Shown piece by piece: positions 32,951-40,888 of a DNA stretch of 64,000 nt. The notes under the pieces are model-generated. The model saw nothing but the letters and a program-made list of their open reading frames with translations, did no database searches and had not been told where the DNA came from. Within the stretch, counting starts at the first letter, position 1; each line of letters opens with the position of its first letter. The position numbers were made by a program, and so were the translations under genes. The DNA is from Streptomyces guryensis (GTDB lineage Bacteria > Actinomycetota > Actinomycetes > Streptomycetales > Streptomycetaceae). The stretch covers positions 1-64,000 of the forward strand of contig NZ_JAJSBI010000026.1 in NCBI RefSeq assembly GCF_021261325.1, read 5' to 3'.

Positions 32951-34308
32951 TTTCTTGGGAGCAGGGCTGCCGCGGTGAGGCCGAGGAGTGCGACGGCCGC
33001 GAGGACGATCATTGCGGCGGCGTAGGCGTGTTTGGTGAGGTTGGCGACGAGGATGGTGCCGGCGACGGCCGTGCCGAGCGAGGATCCGAGGTTGGAGACG
33101 CTGCGGGACAGGCCGGAGATCTCGCCCTGCTGCTGTTCGGGGAAGCTGGACTGGACGATGTTGACGGATGGGGTCAGCATCACGCCGAGTCCCAGTCCGA
33201 TCAGAAGGAGTCCGGGGGCGAAGGCCCAGGCGCTCGGGGAGCCGGCAACCAGGGCGAGCAGGACGCCGATACCGACGGTGGTGAGGCTGAAGCCCGCCAT
33301 GACGAGGGTGCGTTGTGCGTATCGCTCGGCCAGGCGCTCTGCCGCCAGGGACGAGGCGAGCAGACCGAGGGTGGCGGCGGTGAAGATGACTCCGGTCTGG
33401 ATCGCGTCGTAGTGGCGTACGACCTGGAGATAGGCCGCCACCACGAAGGATGTGCCCATGAGCACGAGCCACTGGACGTTCTGGGTGATCAGGCCGAGGT
33501 TGGACGTGTGGTTGCGGAACAGGGACGGTGACAGCAGCGGCTCCTGACCTGCCCGTTCCTTGGCGCGTACCGACTGGAGGAACCAGGCCAGGACGAGCAC
33601 GCCGGCCAGGAGGAGACCGGTCATCAGCCACAGGTTGTTGTCGGCGGCCAGGATGCCCAAGACGACGAGGATGAGGCCGACGGCGGACAGTACCGCGCCC
33701 TGGATGTCGAAGGGGCGGTCGGGGGCCGGGGGCAGAGGGTCGTTGACGCGGCGGCTCAGCAGGATGATGGCGACGATCACCAGGGCCTGGAAGACGAAGG
33801 CGGCCCGCCAGCTCAGACCGGAGGTGATGAGGCCGCCGATCAGGGGGCCGGCGGCGGCGCCTATGCCGCCGAGGGCCATGATGGCGCCGAACGCGCGGGC
33901 ACGTGAGGTCATGTCGGTGAACAGAAGCGTGGTGAGGATGTAGACGGGCGGGATGAGCAGGGCCGTGCCGACCCCTTCGAGGATGGAATTGCCGAGGATG
34001 AGGACGCCCAGGCCCGGGGAGAGTGCGCTGAGCAGAGCACCGACGCCGTAGACGACGAGCCCGGCGAGGAAACAGCGTTTGCGGCCGTAGCGGTCGGTCG
34101 CTTTGCCGCCGGGGATCATCAGGGCCGCCATGACCAGCAGGAAGATCGTGATCGCGACCTGGACGCCCTGCACGGTGGTATCGAGATCCTCGCTGATGTC
34201 GTTGATCATCACGTTCATGTTCGAGCCGGCGAAGCTGCAGATGAACTGGGCGAGGGCGAGCGGGAGGAGCACTCCTCGCTGCGTGCCGAGGCGAGGCGCG
34301 GGATTCAT
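32923..34308 (-). CDS. MFS transporter (14-TM, EmrB/QacA-like) coupled to GH15
   Basis: 461 residues with about fourteen hydrophobic helices. MFS motif A appears after the second helix (PGGKATDRYGRKRCF) and motif C-like GGIGAAAGPLIGG in helix 5, as in DHA2 multidrug exporters. The ATG overlaps the TGA of the upstream GH15 gene (ATGA), so translation is coupled. This suggests a shared role, for instance export of a glycoside or of a compound linked to the sugar-hydrolase step. No regulator gene is attached. Confidence 0.9.
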   Translation of the reverse strand: MNPAPRLGTQRGVLLPLALAQFICSFAGSNMNVMINDISEDLDTTVQGVQVAITIFLLVMAALMIPGGKATDRYGRKRCFLAGLVVYGVGALLSALSPGLGVLILGNSILEGVGTALLIPPVYILTTLLFTDMTSRARAFGAIMALGGIGAAAGPLIGGLITSGLSWRAAFVFQALVIVAIILLSRRVNDPLPPAPDRPFDIQGAVLSAVGLILVVLGILAADNNLWLMTGLLLAGVLVLAWFLQSVRAKERAGQEPLLSPSLFRNHTSNLGLITQNVQWLVLMGTSFVVAAYLQVVRHYDAIQTGVIFTAATLGLLASSLAAERLAERYAQRTLVMAGFSLTTVGIGVLLALVAGSPSAWAFAPGLLLIGLGLGVMLTPSVNIVQSSFPEQQQGEISGLSRSVSNLGSSLGTAVAGTILVANLTKHAYAAAMIVLAAVALLGLTAAALLPRNPAPTARSR

Positions 34309-36164
34309 ACACCTGTCCTGGGAGGCCCGGGGACCGGCTGTGCCGCGGCTTGGTCGAGTTGTTCGTCCAGTGCCATGGCGGCGGTGACCAGGGCGAGGTG
34401 GGTGAACGCCTGGGGGAAGTTGCCCAGTTGTTCACCGGAGGGGCCGATCTCTTCGGCGAAGAGGCCGACGTGGTTGGCGTAGGTGAGCATCTTGTCGAAC
34501 GCGTAGCGGGCCTGGGTCAGCCGTCCGGACCTGGCGAGGGCCTCGACGTAGAGGAAGCTGCACAGGTTGAACGTGCCCTCGAAGCCGCGCAGTCCGTCCG
34601 GGGAGGCTTCGGGGTTGTAGCGGTAGACGAGGCTGTCACTGACCAGCTCCCGGTCCATGGCCTCCAGAGTGCTCGCCCAGGCCGGGTCGTGCGGGGAGAG
34701 GAAGCCGACCCGGGGCATGAGCAGGAGCGACGCGTCCAGTACCTCGGAGTCGTAGTGCTGCACGAACGCTTCACGCTTCGGGCTCCAGCCGCGTTCGATG
34801 ATCTGCTCGAAGACGCTGTCGCGGGCCTGCGCCCACCGGGCGGTGTCGGCCGGCCTGGCGTGCTCGGTGGCGATCCGGATGCCCCGGTCGAAGGCGACCC
34901 AGGTCATGAGTCGGCTGTAGGTGAAGTCCTTGCGGCCTCCGCGAGTCTCCCAGATGCCCTCGTCGGGCCGGTCCCAGGAGTCGGCGAGCCAGTCCAGCAT
35001 GGCCGCGAAGGCGCGCCATCCTGCCAGGCCCCCGAAGTCACCTGCCGGAGCCAGGGCGTCGGCGGCTTCACCGTAGATGTCCAACTGGATCTGGTCGGCT
35101 GCCCCGTTGCCGATCCGCACCGGTGCCGAGCCCCGGTAGCCCTCCAGGTGATCGAGGCTCTCCTCGGAGATCCTGGGATCCCCGTCGACCCGGTACATGA
35201 TCTGCAGACGCTCACCCGAAGCCGTTTCACCGGTCTCGATACGGCTGCGCAGCCAACGGCGGAATGCCAGCGCCTCCTCGGTGAAGCCGAGATCGATCAA
35301 CGTGCGGACGGACAGCGAGGCGTCACGGATCCAGGTGTAGCGGTAGTCCCAGTTGCGCTCACCGCCGATCTGCTCCGGCAGGCCCGCGGTGGCAGCCGCG
35401 ATGGGTGCCCCGGTCGGAGCGTAGGTGAGCAGCTTGAGAGTGATCGCCGCGCGGTTGACCATGTCCCGCCAGCGGCCCCGGTAGGTGGAGGAGCGGAGCC
35501 AGCCCAGCCAGAAGGCCCGGCAGGAGTCGAATTCGCCGCGGATCAGGTCCCGGGACAGCGGGGGTGGAGCGGCTCCACCGTGCGATGCACTGGTGAGCAC
35601 GACGGCGGCGGTCTCGCCGGCCTCCAGGGTGAAGCGGGCCGTGATGTCGCCGGCGTCGTCGTCGAGCACGATCGGGGGGCTTGCCTGGAGATGCAGATCA
35701 AGGTCGGGACCGTGGAAGACGGCCGAGCTTCTGTCGCCGCGCTCCAGGGTGTGTGAGGCGCGGCCGTAGTCGAACCGGGGCCGGCAGACCAGCGTGAAGG
35801 GCAGCCTGCCCCGCACCACCCGCACCACCCTCACGAGGCGGTGCCGGTCGGTGGGGGCGGAGGCGGGAAGCGGCTCCATGAAGTCGGCCACCTCGCCCAC
35901 CCCGTCGGGGGCCATGAACCGGGTGACCAGGACGGCGGTGTCCGACAGATACAACTGCCGGACCGTGGCTTCGGCCTCGTCCGCATGGTCCGCCGCGAGC
36001 CGACAGTAGCCTCCCCGCTCGCTGTCGAGCAGGGAGGCGAAGACGCTGGGTGCGTCGAAGCGCGGTGTGCACCACCAGTCGATCGTTCCCTCGGAGGACA
36101 CCAGCGCGGCGGTCTGAAGATCACCGACCATGCCGTGGTCGGCTATCGGCGGGTAACGGTTCAC
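34305..36164 (-). CDS. Glycoside hydrolase family 15 protein (trehalase/glucoamylase-like)
   Basis: About 619 residues, the usual size of actinobacterial GH15 proteins. The N-terminal beta-sandwich starts PPIADHGMVGDLQTAALVS. The catalytic (alpha/alpha)6 barrel carries GGERNWDYRYTWIRDAS and the RIGNGAADQIQLDIYGE acid stretch. Mycobacterial relatives include trehalases and other alpha-glucosidases; substrate specificity is open. There is no signal peptide, so it should be cytoplasmic. The GTG start has AAGGAGG about eight bases upstream. It overlaps the next gene, an MFS exporter, by four bases. The longer frame upstream is non-coding. Confidence 0.9.
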   Translation of the reverse strand: MNRYPPIADHGMVGDLQTAALVSSEGTIDWWCTPRFDAPSVFASLLDSERGGYCRLAADHADEAEATVRQLYLSDTAVLVTRFMAPDGVGEVADFMEPLPASAPTDRHRLVRVVRVVRGRLPFTLVCRPRFDYGRASHTLERGDRSSAVFHGPDLDLHLQASPPIVLDDDAGDITARFTLEAGETAAVVLTSASHGGAAPPPLSRDLIRGEFDSCRAFWLGWLRSSTYRGRWRDMVNRAAITLKLLTYAPTGAPIAAATAGLPEQIGGERNWDYRYTWIRDASLSVRTLIDLGFTEEALAFRRWLRSRIETGETASGERLQIMYRVDGDPRISEESLDHLEGYRGSAPVRIGNGAADQIQLDIYGEAADALAPAGDFGGLAGWRAFAAMLDWLADSWDRPDEGIWETRGGRKDFTYSRLMTWVAFDRGIRIATEHARPADTARWAQARDSVFEQIIERGWSPKREAFVQHYDSEVLDASLLLMPRVGFLSPHDPAWASTLEAMDRELVSDSLVYRYNPEASPDGLRGFEGTFNLCSFLYVEALARSGRLTQARYAFDKMLTYANHVGLFAEEIGPSGEQLGNFPQAFTHLALVTAAMALDEQLDQAAAQPVPGPPRTGV

Positions 36165-36428
36165 CGGTACGCCTCCTTCGCCAGGGCCCGGCGCCCGGGT
36201 CACCCGCGCATCCCATCCGTACCTGGCGGGATCCTCCCCCTGCTGTGGCACGACCCGCAGGGCTCCCCCTCCAAGACTGCGCCCGGTCGTCCTGCCCCGC
36301 ACCCCGGCTTCGACGCCGCGGCAGCGCCACGGGCTGCGTGGCCGACACAGAGATCTCGCGGGGCGCGGACACACCGGCGCCGGGGGCGGCGACGTGTGGA
36401 TACGCCGAGCCTGCCACCGCTGCCGGGC

Positions 36429-36854
36429 TCAGGCCGACGGTGCCGGAATGCCGAGCTCGGCCAGCAGGCCCCGTACTCGCCGCTCGATCTCATCCCGGAT
36501 CGGCCGCACCGCGGCCGCCCCCTGACCGGCCGGATCTTCGAGTGGCCAGTCCAGGTACCGCTTGCCCGGGAAGACCGGGCAGGTGTCACCGCAGCCCATA
36601 GTGATCACGACGTCCGAGGACCGTACGGCCTCGGTGGTGAGGATCTTCGGCGTCTCGGCGGAGACGTCGATCCCCACCTCCTCCATGGCCTCGACCACAG
36701 CAGGGTTGACCTCGTCGGCGGGAGCGGAGCCTGCCGAACGGACCTCAACCCCGTCACCGGCAAGGTGAGTGAGGAAGGCTGCGCCCATCTGGGAGCGGCC
36801 GGCGTTGTGGACGCAGACGAACAGCACGGACGGACGCGGGGCGGCAGTGCTCAT
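36429..36854 (-). CDS. arsC: Arsenate reductase (low-molecular-weight phosphatase type)
   Basis: 141 residues. The phosphatase P-loop C14-V-H-N-A-G-R20-S is followed by the reduction cysteines in MGCGDTCPVFPG and the general-acid loop DWPLEDP. It reduces arsenate to arsenite with thioredoxin or mycothiol as donor. AAGGA lies eight bases before the ATG. It is 29 bases downstream of the aquaglyceroporin gene and in the same direction, so it is third in an arsR-aqpS-arsC operon. Confidence 0.92.
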   Translation of the reverse strand: MSTAAPRPSVLFVCVHNAGRSQMGAAFLTHLAGDGVEVRSAGSAPADEVNPAVVEAMEEVGIDVSAETPKILTTEAVRSSDVVITMGCGDTCPVFPGKRYLDWPLEDPAGQGAAAVRPIRDEIERRVRGLLAELGIPAPSA

Positions 36855-36883
36855 GGCAGGTGTCCTTACGGGTGGAGGCGCGG

Positions 36884-37615
36884 TCAGGAGGAGGCGAGTT
36901 CGGGCTCGCCATGCGGGACGACGACGTCTGCCGTGCGAACCCGGCGTCCGTACACGACTGCCACCGCGCCGAGCCCGAGTACTGCGCCGAGCAGTTGCGC
37001 GGCGATGAACGGAGCGACCGAGGCAGGGGCGATCCCCGCGAAGGTGTCGGTGAAGGCACGGCCGATCGTGACGGCGGGATTCGCGAAGGAGGTGGAGGAG
37101 GTGAACCAGTAGGCGGCCCCGATGTAGGAGGCCACCGCTGTCGGAGCCAGCGAGGCGCGGCCGACGCGCTCCAGGCCGAAGATGAGCAGAATCAGCCCAC
37201 CCGTGGCGATGACCTCGCCCAGCCACAGGTGGCCGGCAGAACGGTCGTGGGTGGAGAACTTCACCAGCGGCTCGGCGAACATGGCGTCGGCCAGCACTGC
37301 GCCGCCGATCGCCCCGGCAACCTGCGCGGGCACGTAGGCGGCGACCTCCCGCAGGCTCGGCCCGGCGCCGGTGCGGCGGCCGGTGAACCAGGCGGCCATG
37401 GTGACGGCGGGGTTGAAGTGCGCGCCGGAGACCGGCCCGAGCAGCAGGACGAGCACGCCCAGCCCGAAGACGGTGGCCAGCGAGTTGGCCAGCAGCTGCA
37501 CGCCGACATCCTGCGACAGCTCGGTCGCCTGGATCCCGGAGCCCACGACCACGGCCACCAGCAACCCGGTCCCGACCGCCTCGGCGGCGACACGGCGCCC
37601 CAGGGAGGCCGTCAC
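36884..37615 (-). CDS. MIP-family channel (AqpS-like aquaglyceroporin)
   Basis: 243 residues with six transmembrane helices and both NPA boxes (HFNPAVT at 68-70 and FANPAVT), the aquaporin/glyceroporin hallmark. In several bacteria an aquaglyceroporin (AqpS) replaces ArsB/Acr3 in ars operons: arsenite made by ArsC flows out down its gradient. This context (arsR overlapping upstream, arsC downstream) supports that role. Its GTG start overlaps the arsR stop (GTGA), so translation is coupled. Confidence 0.9.
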   Translation of the reverse strand: MTASLGRRVAAEAVGTGLLVAVVVGSGIQATELSQDVGVQLLANSLATVFGLGVLVLLLGPVSGAHFNPAVTMAAWFTGRRTGAGPSLREVAAYVPAQVAGAIGGAVLADAMFAEPLVKFSTHDRSAGHLWLGEVIATGGLILLIFGLERVGRASLAPTAVASYIGAAYWFTSSTSFANPAVTIGRAFTDTFAGIAPASVAPFIAAQLLGAVLGLGAVAVVYGRRVRTADVVVPHGEPELASS

Positions 37616-37986
37616 GCAGCCGCTCCGGCGGTCTGCGGCGCGGTCAGAAATCCGGCGAGCTTGTCCAGAGCGCCGGGCAGCACCCAGTAGTGGACCCAGG
37701 TGCCACGCCGCTCACAGTCGATGAGCCCGGCCTGGCGCAGCAGCTTGAGGTGGTGGGAGATCGTCGGTTGGGAAAGGTCGAAGGCCGGGGTCATCTCACA
37801 GACGCAGGTCTCACCGCCCTCCCCGCGCGAGGCGATCATCGACAGCAGGCGCAGCCGGACCGGGTCACCCAGGGCCTTGAAGACCTTGGCCAGCTCCGCC
37901 GCCCGCTCCTCATCGAGCGGCGCCTCGGACACTCCTGAGCAGCAGTCGGCGTCCTGGCCGGGCACCTCAAGCTCTTGTTTCGACAT
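37612..37986 (-). CDS. arsR: ArsR-family arsenite-responsive repressor
   Basis: 124 residues. The winged helix carries the classical ArsR metal site in the DNA-contacting region: C61-V-C63-E in TCVCEMT, followed by LSQPTISHHLKLLRQAG. A second pair, C15-C16, lies in the N-terminal tail and may complete an arsenic(III) site. It should repress its own operon (arsR-aqpS-arsC) and the divergent arsM until arsenite binds. The inverted repeat in the gap is the probable operator. Confidence 0.93.
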   Translation of the reverse strand: MSKQELEVPGQDADCCSGVSEAPLDEERAAELAKVFKALGDPVRLRLLSMIASRGEGGETCVCEMTPAFDLSQPTISHHLKLLRQAGLIDCERRGTWVHYWVLPGALDKLAGFLTAPQTAGAAA

Positions 37987-37995
37987 GCCTCTATG

Positions 37996-38042
37996 TTGAC
38001 GTCTTTCGATACAAGGCGCAAGGTTGCATCAATGAACGTCAA
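37996..38042. promoter_or_regulatory. ars divergent promoter/operator
   Basis: TTGACGT (37996-38002) and ACGTCAA (38036-38042) are perfect complements. Between them lie CTTTCGATACAAG and TTGCATCAATGAAC, typical low-GC ArsR target sequence with ATCAA-type half-sites. The element is 9 bases from the arsR start and about 50 bases before arsM. Confidence 0.6.
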
Positions 38043-38094
38043 TACAAGCCGTTCCGGGGCGTCTCCATGCCCCATCTCTCCCAGGAGTGACGCC

Positions 38095-38988
38095 ATGAGC
38101 GAGCAGTCCACCGAACTGCGCGAAACCGTCCGTCGGCGCTACGCCGCCGCAGCCGTGAAGGTCACCGAGGGCGGCACCGGCTGTTGCGGACCCGAGCCGG
38201 TCGAAGTCGGCGAGCACTTCGGCTCCACCCTCTACGCCGCCGAGGAGCGCGACGCCCTGCCCGCCGAGGCCGTCGCCGCCTCCCTCGGCTGCGGCAACCC
38301 CACGGCCGTGGCCGAACTCCGGGAGGGCGAACGCGTCCTGGACCTCGGCTCCGGCGGCGGCATCGACGTACTGCTCTCCGCCCGCCGCGTCGGCCCGACC
38401 GGCAGGGCGTACGGACTGGACATGACCGAGGAGATGCTCGCCCTCGCGCTCGCCAACGCCGAGAAGGCGGGGGCGACCAACGTCGAGTTCCTCAAGGGCA
38501 CCATCGAGGCGATTCCGCTCCCCGCGGGCACGATCGACGTCGTCATCTCCAACTGCGTGATCAACCTGTCCGTCGACAAGCCCGCCGTCTTCGCCGAGAC
38601 CTTCCGCGTCCTGAAGCCCGGCGGCCGCATCGGCGTCTCCGATGTCATCGCCGAGGACGCGCTCACTCCCGAACAGCGCGCGGAACGCGGCGACTACGTC
38701 GGCTGCATCGCCGGCGCCCTGTCCCTCACCGAGTACCGCACCGGTCTGGAAGCCGCCGGATTCACCGACGTCGAGTTCACCCCGACGCACTCCGTCGCGG
38801 ACGGCATGCACTCCGCGATCGTCCGGGCCACCAAGCCCGCGGCCTCCGACACGACCTCGCAGGCGAGCAGTTCGGACAGTGCGTGCTGCACAGTCAACGC
38901 CTGTTGCACCGCATCCGAGACCTCGGCCGACCCCGCCCTGACCGTCACCGAAGCCAAGAACGCGTCGGGGTGCGGCTGCCAGAGCTGA
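38095..38988 (+). CDS. arsM: Arsenite S-adenosylmethionine methyltransferase
   Basis: About 297 residues. The SAM-binding motif VLDLGSGGGIDVLLSARRVG is present. The conserved arsenic-binding cysteines are at C30/C31 (GTGCCGPE), C66 (LGCGNP), C154 (ISNCVINL) and C204 (VGCIAGAL). The C-terminal tail carries further pairs (ACCTVNACCT, SGCGCQS), as in many ArsM proteins. It methylates arsenite to volatile or less toxic forms. AGGAG lies seven bases before the ATG. It is divergent from arsR and so probably arsenite-induced. Confidence 0.95.
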   Translation: MSEQSTELRETVRRRYAAAAVKVTEGGTGCCGPEPVEVGEHFGSTLYAAEERDALPAEAVAASLGCGNPTAVAELREGERVLDLGSGGGIDVLLSARRVGPTGRAYGLDMTEEMLALALANAEKAGATNVEFLKGTIEAIPLPAGTIDVVISNCVINLSVDKPAVFAETFRVLKPGGRIGVSDVIAEDALTPEQRAERGDYVGCIAGALSLTEYRTGLEAAGFTDVEFTPTHSVADGMHSAIVRATKPAASDTTSQASSSDSACCTVNACCTASETSADPALTVTEAKNASGCGCQS

Positions 38989-39032
38989 GCACATCCGCTC
39001 ACGCATCACTCACGAACGGGCCCGAAAACGAA

Positions 39033-39070
39033 GCAGCGCCCGATCCGACCGAAGCCGGCTCAGGCGCTGC
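39033..39070. terminator. Possible terminator between arsM and tRNA-Lys
   Basis: 8-base arms GCAGCGCC and GGCGCTGC with a 22-base loop that can itself pair partly (GCCGGCT). It could end both arsM and, from the other side, the tRNA-Lys transcript. Confidence 0.4.
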
Positions 39071-39108
39071 ATAGCAGGTCAGAGGTCATATCCCCCGACC
39101 ACCACCGG

Positions 39109-39181
39109 TAGGCCCTGTGGGACTCGAACCCACAACCAATGGATTAAAAGTCCACTGCTCTGCCAATTGAGCTAAGGGCCC
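39109..39181 (-). tRNA. tRNA-Lys (TTT)
   Basis: A 73-base cloverleaf. Acceptor GGGCCCT pairs with AGGGCCT, the D-loop region is TAGCTCAATTGGCAGAGCA, the anticodon loop CTTTTAA and the T-arm GTGGGTTCGAGTCCCAC. CCA is not encoded. Its 3' end faces the arsenic genes, the side on which tRNA-targeting elements integrate. Confidence 0.97.
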
Positions 39182-39280
39182 CTGGCGATGTTGCCTCCCC
39201 GAGCATAGCCGGACACGGCCGTGTCTCCGATCGGGTATCGGGACACGGCCGCGCCGGAGGCGGAAGATCCAGCCGGAGTG

Positions 39281-40840
39281 TCAGGGATCGACCTTTTCGG
39301 GAGCGCCCCCGGGAGCGTCCCCGGGGACCGCCGAGCGTGCCGCCTCCCTGGCGCGCGTGCGTTCGTGGGACGGGTTGAGGAACCAGTGCCGGGCCGAGGC
39401 CCCCCACCACGCCGCGGCGAAGCCGAGGACGACCAGGACGGCGACCGGGGCGTAGTTGAAGCTCTCCGCGGTGACCGGCGAGACCTGGGGCAGCATGAAG
39501 AGGACCGTGATGACACCCACCCACGCCACCGAGACGATGCCGATCGGACGTGACCACCGGCCCAGGTGCCACGGCCCCCGCGCGAAGTCGTCGCCCTTGC
39601 GCACCCGCAGCAGCGTCGGGATGACGTACGCGATGTAGAGGCCGATGACGGCGATCGACGTCACCGCCGCGTACGCCGTCACATTGATCAGATACGGCAG
39701 CCCCAGCACCAGCGCCCCGGCCGCCGCCAGCCACACCGCCGCCACGGGCGTCCGGGTCCGCGGGCTCACCGTGTGCCACACACGCGAGAAGGGCAGCGCG
39801 CCGTCGCGTGAAAAGGCGTAGATCATGCGGCTGTTGGCCGTCACCGAGGCCATCCCGCAGAACAGCTGCGCGCCGATGACGACCAGGAGCAGCAGCTTGC
39901 CCGCCGTGGCTCCCAGCGCGTCCAGCAGGATCTGGGCCGGCGGCGCCCCCGTGGGCGAGGCGAGCTCCTGGTCGTAGGACTGGATGGCGAACGTGAAGCC
40001 CAGCAGCAGTACGAAGCCCGCTATCCACGAGGTCCAGATGGACTGGACGATGCCCTTCGGGCCGGCCGTCGACGCGTCGTGCGTCTCCTCCGTCATATGG
40101 GCCGAGGCGTCGTAGCCGGTGAAGGTGTACTGCGCCATCAGCAGGCCCAGGAGCACGACGTACACACCGCTGCCCCAGCCCGTGTTGTTCACGAACTTCG
40201 TGAACACGAAGGACGCGGACTGGTGGTGGTCCGGCACGAAGGCCAGCGCGCCGACGATGACCCCGACGCCCAGCACGTGCCACCACACGCTGATGTCGTT
40301 GAGAAGAGCGACGATCTTCACGCCGAAGGTGTTCAGGAGGCCGTGCAGCACCAGGATCCCGGCGAAGAGGAGGACCGTCCGCCCTGGCGTCACCTTGAAG
40401 TCGAACTGCAGGTTCAGATACGCGCCCAGGAAGGACGCCGCGCCGAAGTCGATGCCCGCTGTCACCGCCACCTGGCCCAGCACGTTGAACCAGCCCGTGA
40501 ACCACGCCCAGGCGGCTGCCGTACGCGGGGGTGCCAGGCGGTGCGCCCAGAAGTACAGCCCCGCCGACGTGGGATAGGCCGAACAGATCTCGGCCATCGA
40601 CAGGCCGACGAACAGCGTCATCAGGCCGACGGCCACCCAGCCCCAGGTGATCACGGCGGGACCGCCCGTGTTCATCCCGAAGAGGTAGAGGGTCAGGCAG
40701 CCCGACAGGACGGAGATGATCGTGAAGGAGACGGCGTAGTTGGAGAACGCCGACATACGACGGGCGAGGACCTGGGTGTAACCGAGCTGGGCAAGCCGTT
40801 CCTCGTCCGACAGCCCACCCTCTATCGCGTCATCTGTCAT
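39281..40840 (-). CDS. APC-family amino acid permease
   Basis: About 519 residues with twelve transmembrane helices. The N-terminal consensus LGYTQVLARRMSAFSNYAVSF and the FVGLSMAEICSAYPTSAGLYFWA segment place it in the amino acid/GABA/choline permease (ACT) branch of the APC superfamily. Likely substrates are GABA, amino acids or amines. The ATG of MTDDAIEGG was chosen; the frame goes 12 codons further without a better start. It is followed about 100 bases later by tRNA-Lys on the same strand. Confidence 0.92.
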   Translation of the reverse strand: MTDDAIEGGLSDEERLAQLGYTQVLARRMSAFSNYAVSFTIISVLSGCLTLYLFGMNTGGPAVITWGWVAVGLMTLFVGLSMAEICSAYPTSAGLYFWAHRLAPPRTAAAWAWFTGWFNVLGQVAVTAGIDFGAASFLGAYLNLQFDFKVTPGRTVLLFAGILVLHGLLNTFGVKIVALLNDISVWWHVLGVGVIVGALAFVPDHHQSASFVFTKFVNNTGWGSGVYVVLLGLLMAQYTFTGYDASAHMTEETHDASTAGPKGIVQSIWTSWIAGFVLLLGFTFAIQSYDQELASPTGAPPAQILLDALGATAGKLLLLVVIGAQLFCGMASVTANSRMIYAFSRDGALPFSRVWHTVSPRTRTPVAAVWLAAAGALVLGLPYLINVTAYAAVTSIAVIGLYIAYVIPTLLRVRKGDDFARGPWHLGRWSRPIGIVSVAWVGVITVLFMLPQVSPVTAESFNYAPVAVLVVLGFAAAWWGASARHWFLNPSHERTRAREAARSAVPGDAPGGAPEKVDP

Positions 40841-40888
40841 GCCCCCAGCGATTCCCACCCCGGGGGCGTGACACACCTCACAACTTGG

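Noticed and set aside
39182..39280. Integrase or att site next to tRNA-Lys
   Set aside because: No integrase gene and no second copy of the tRNA-Lys 3' end was seen inside the window, so an island boundary stays only a possibility.
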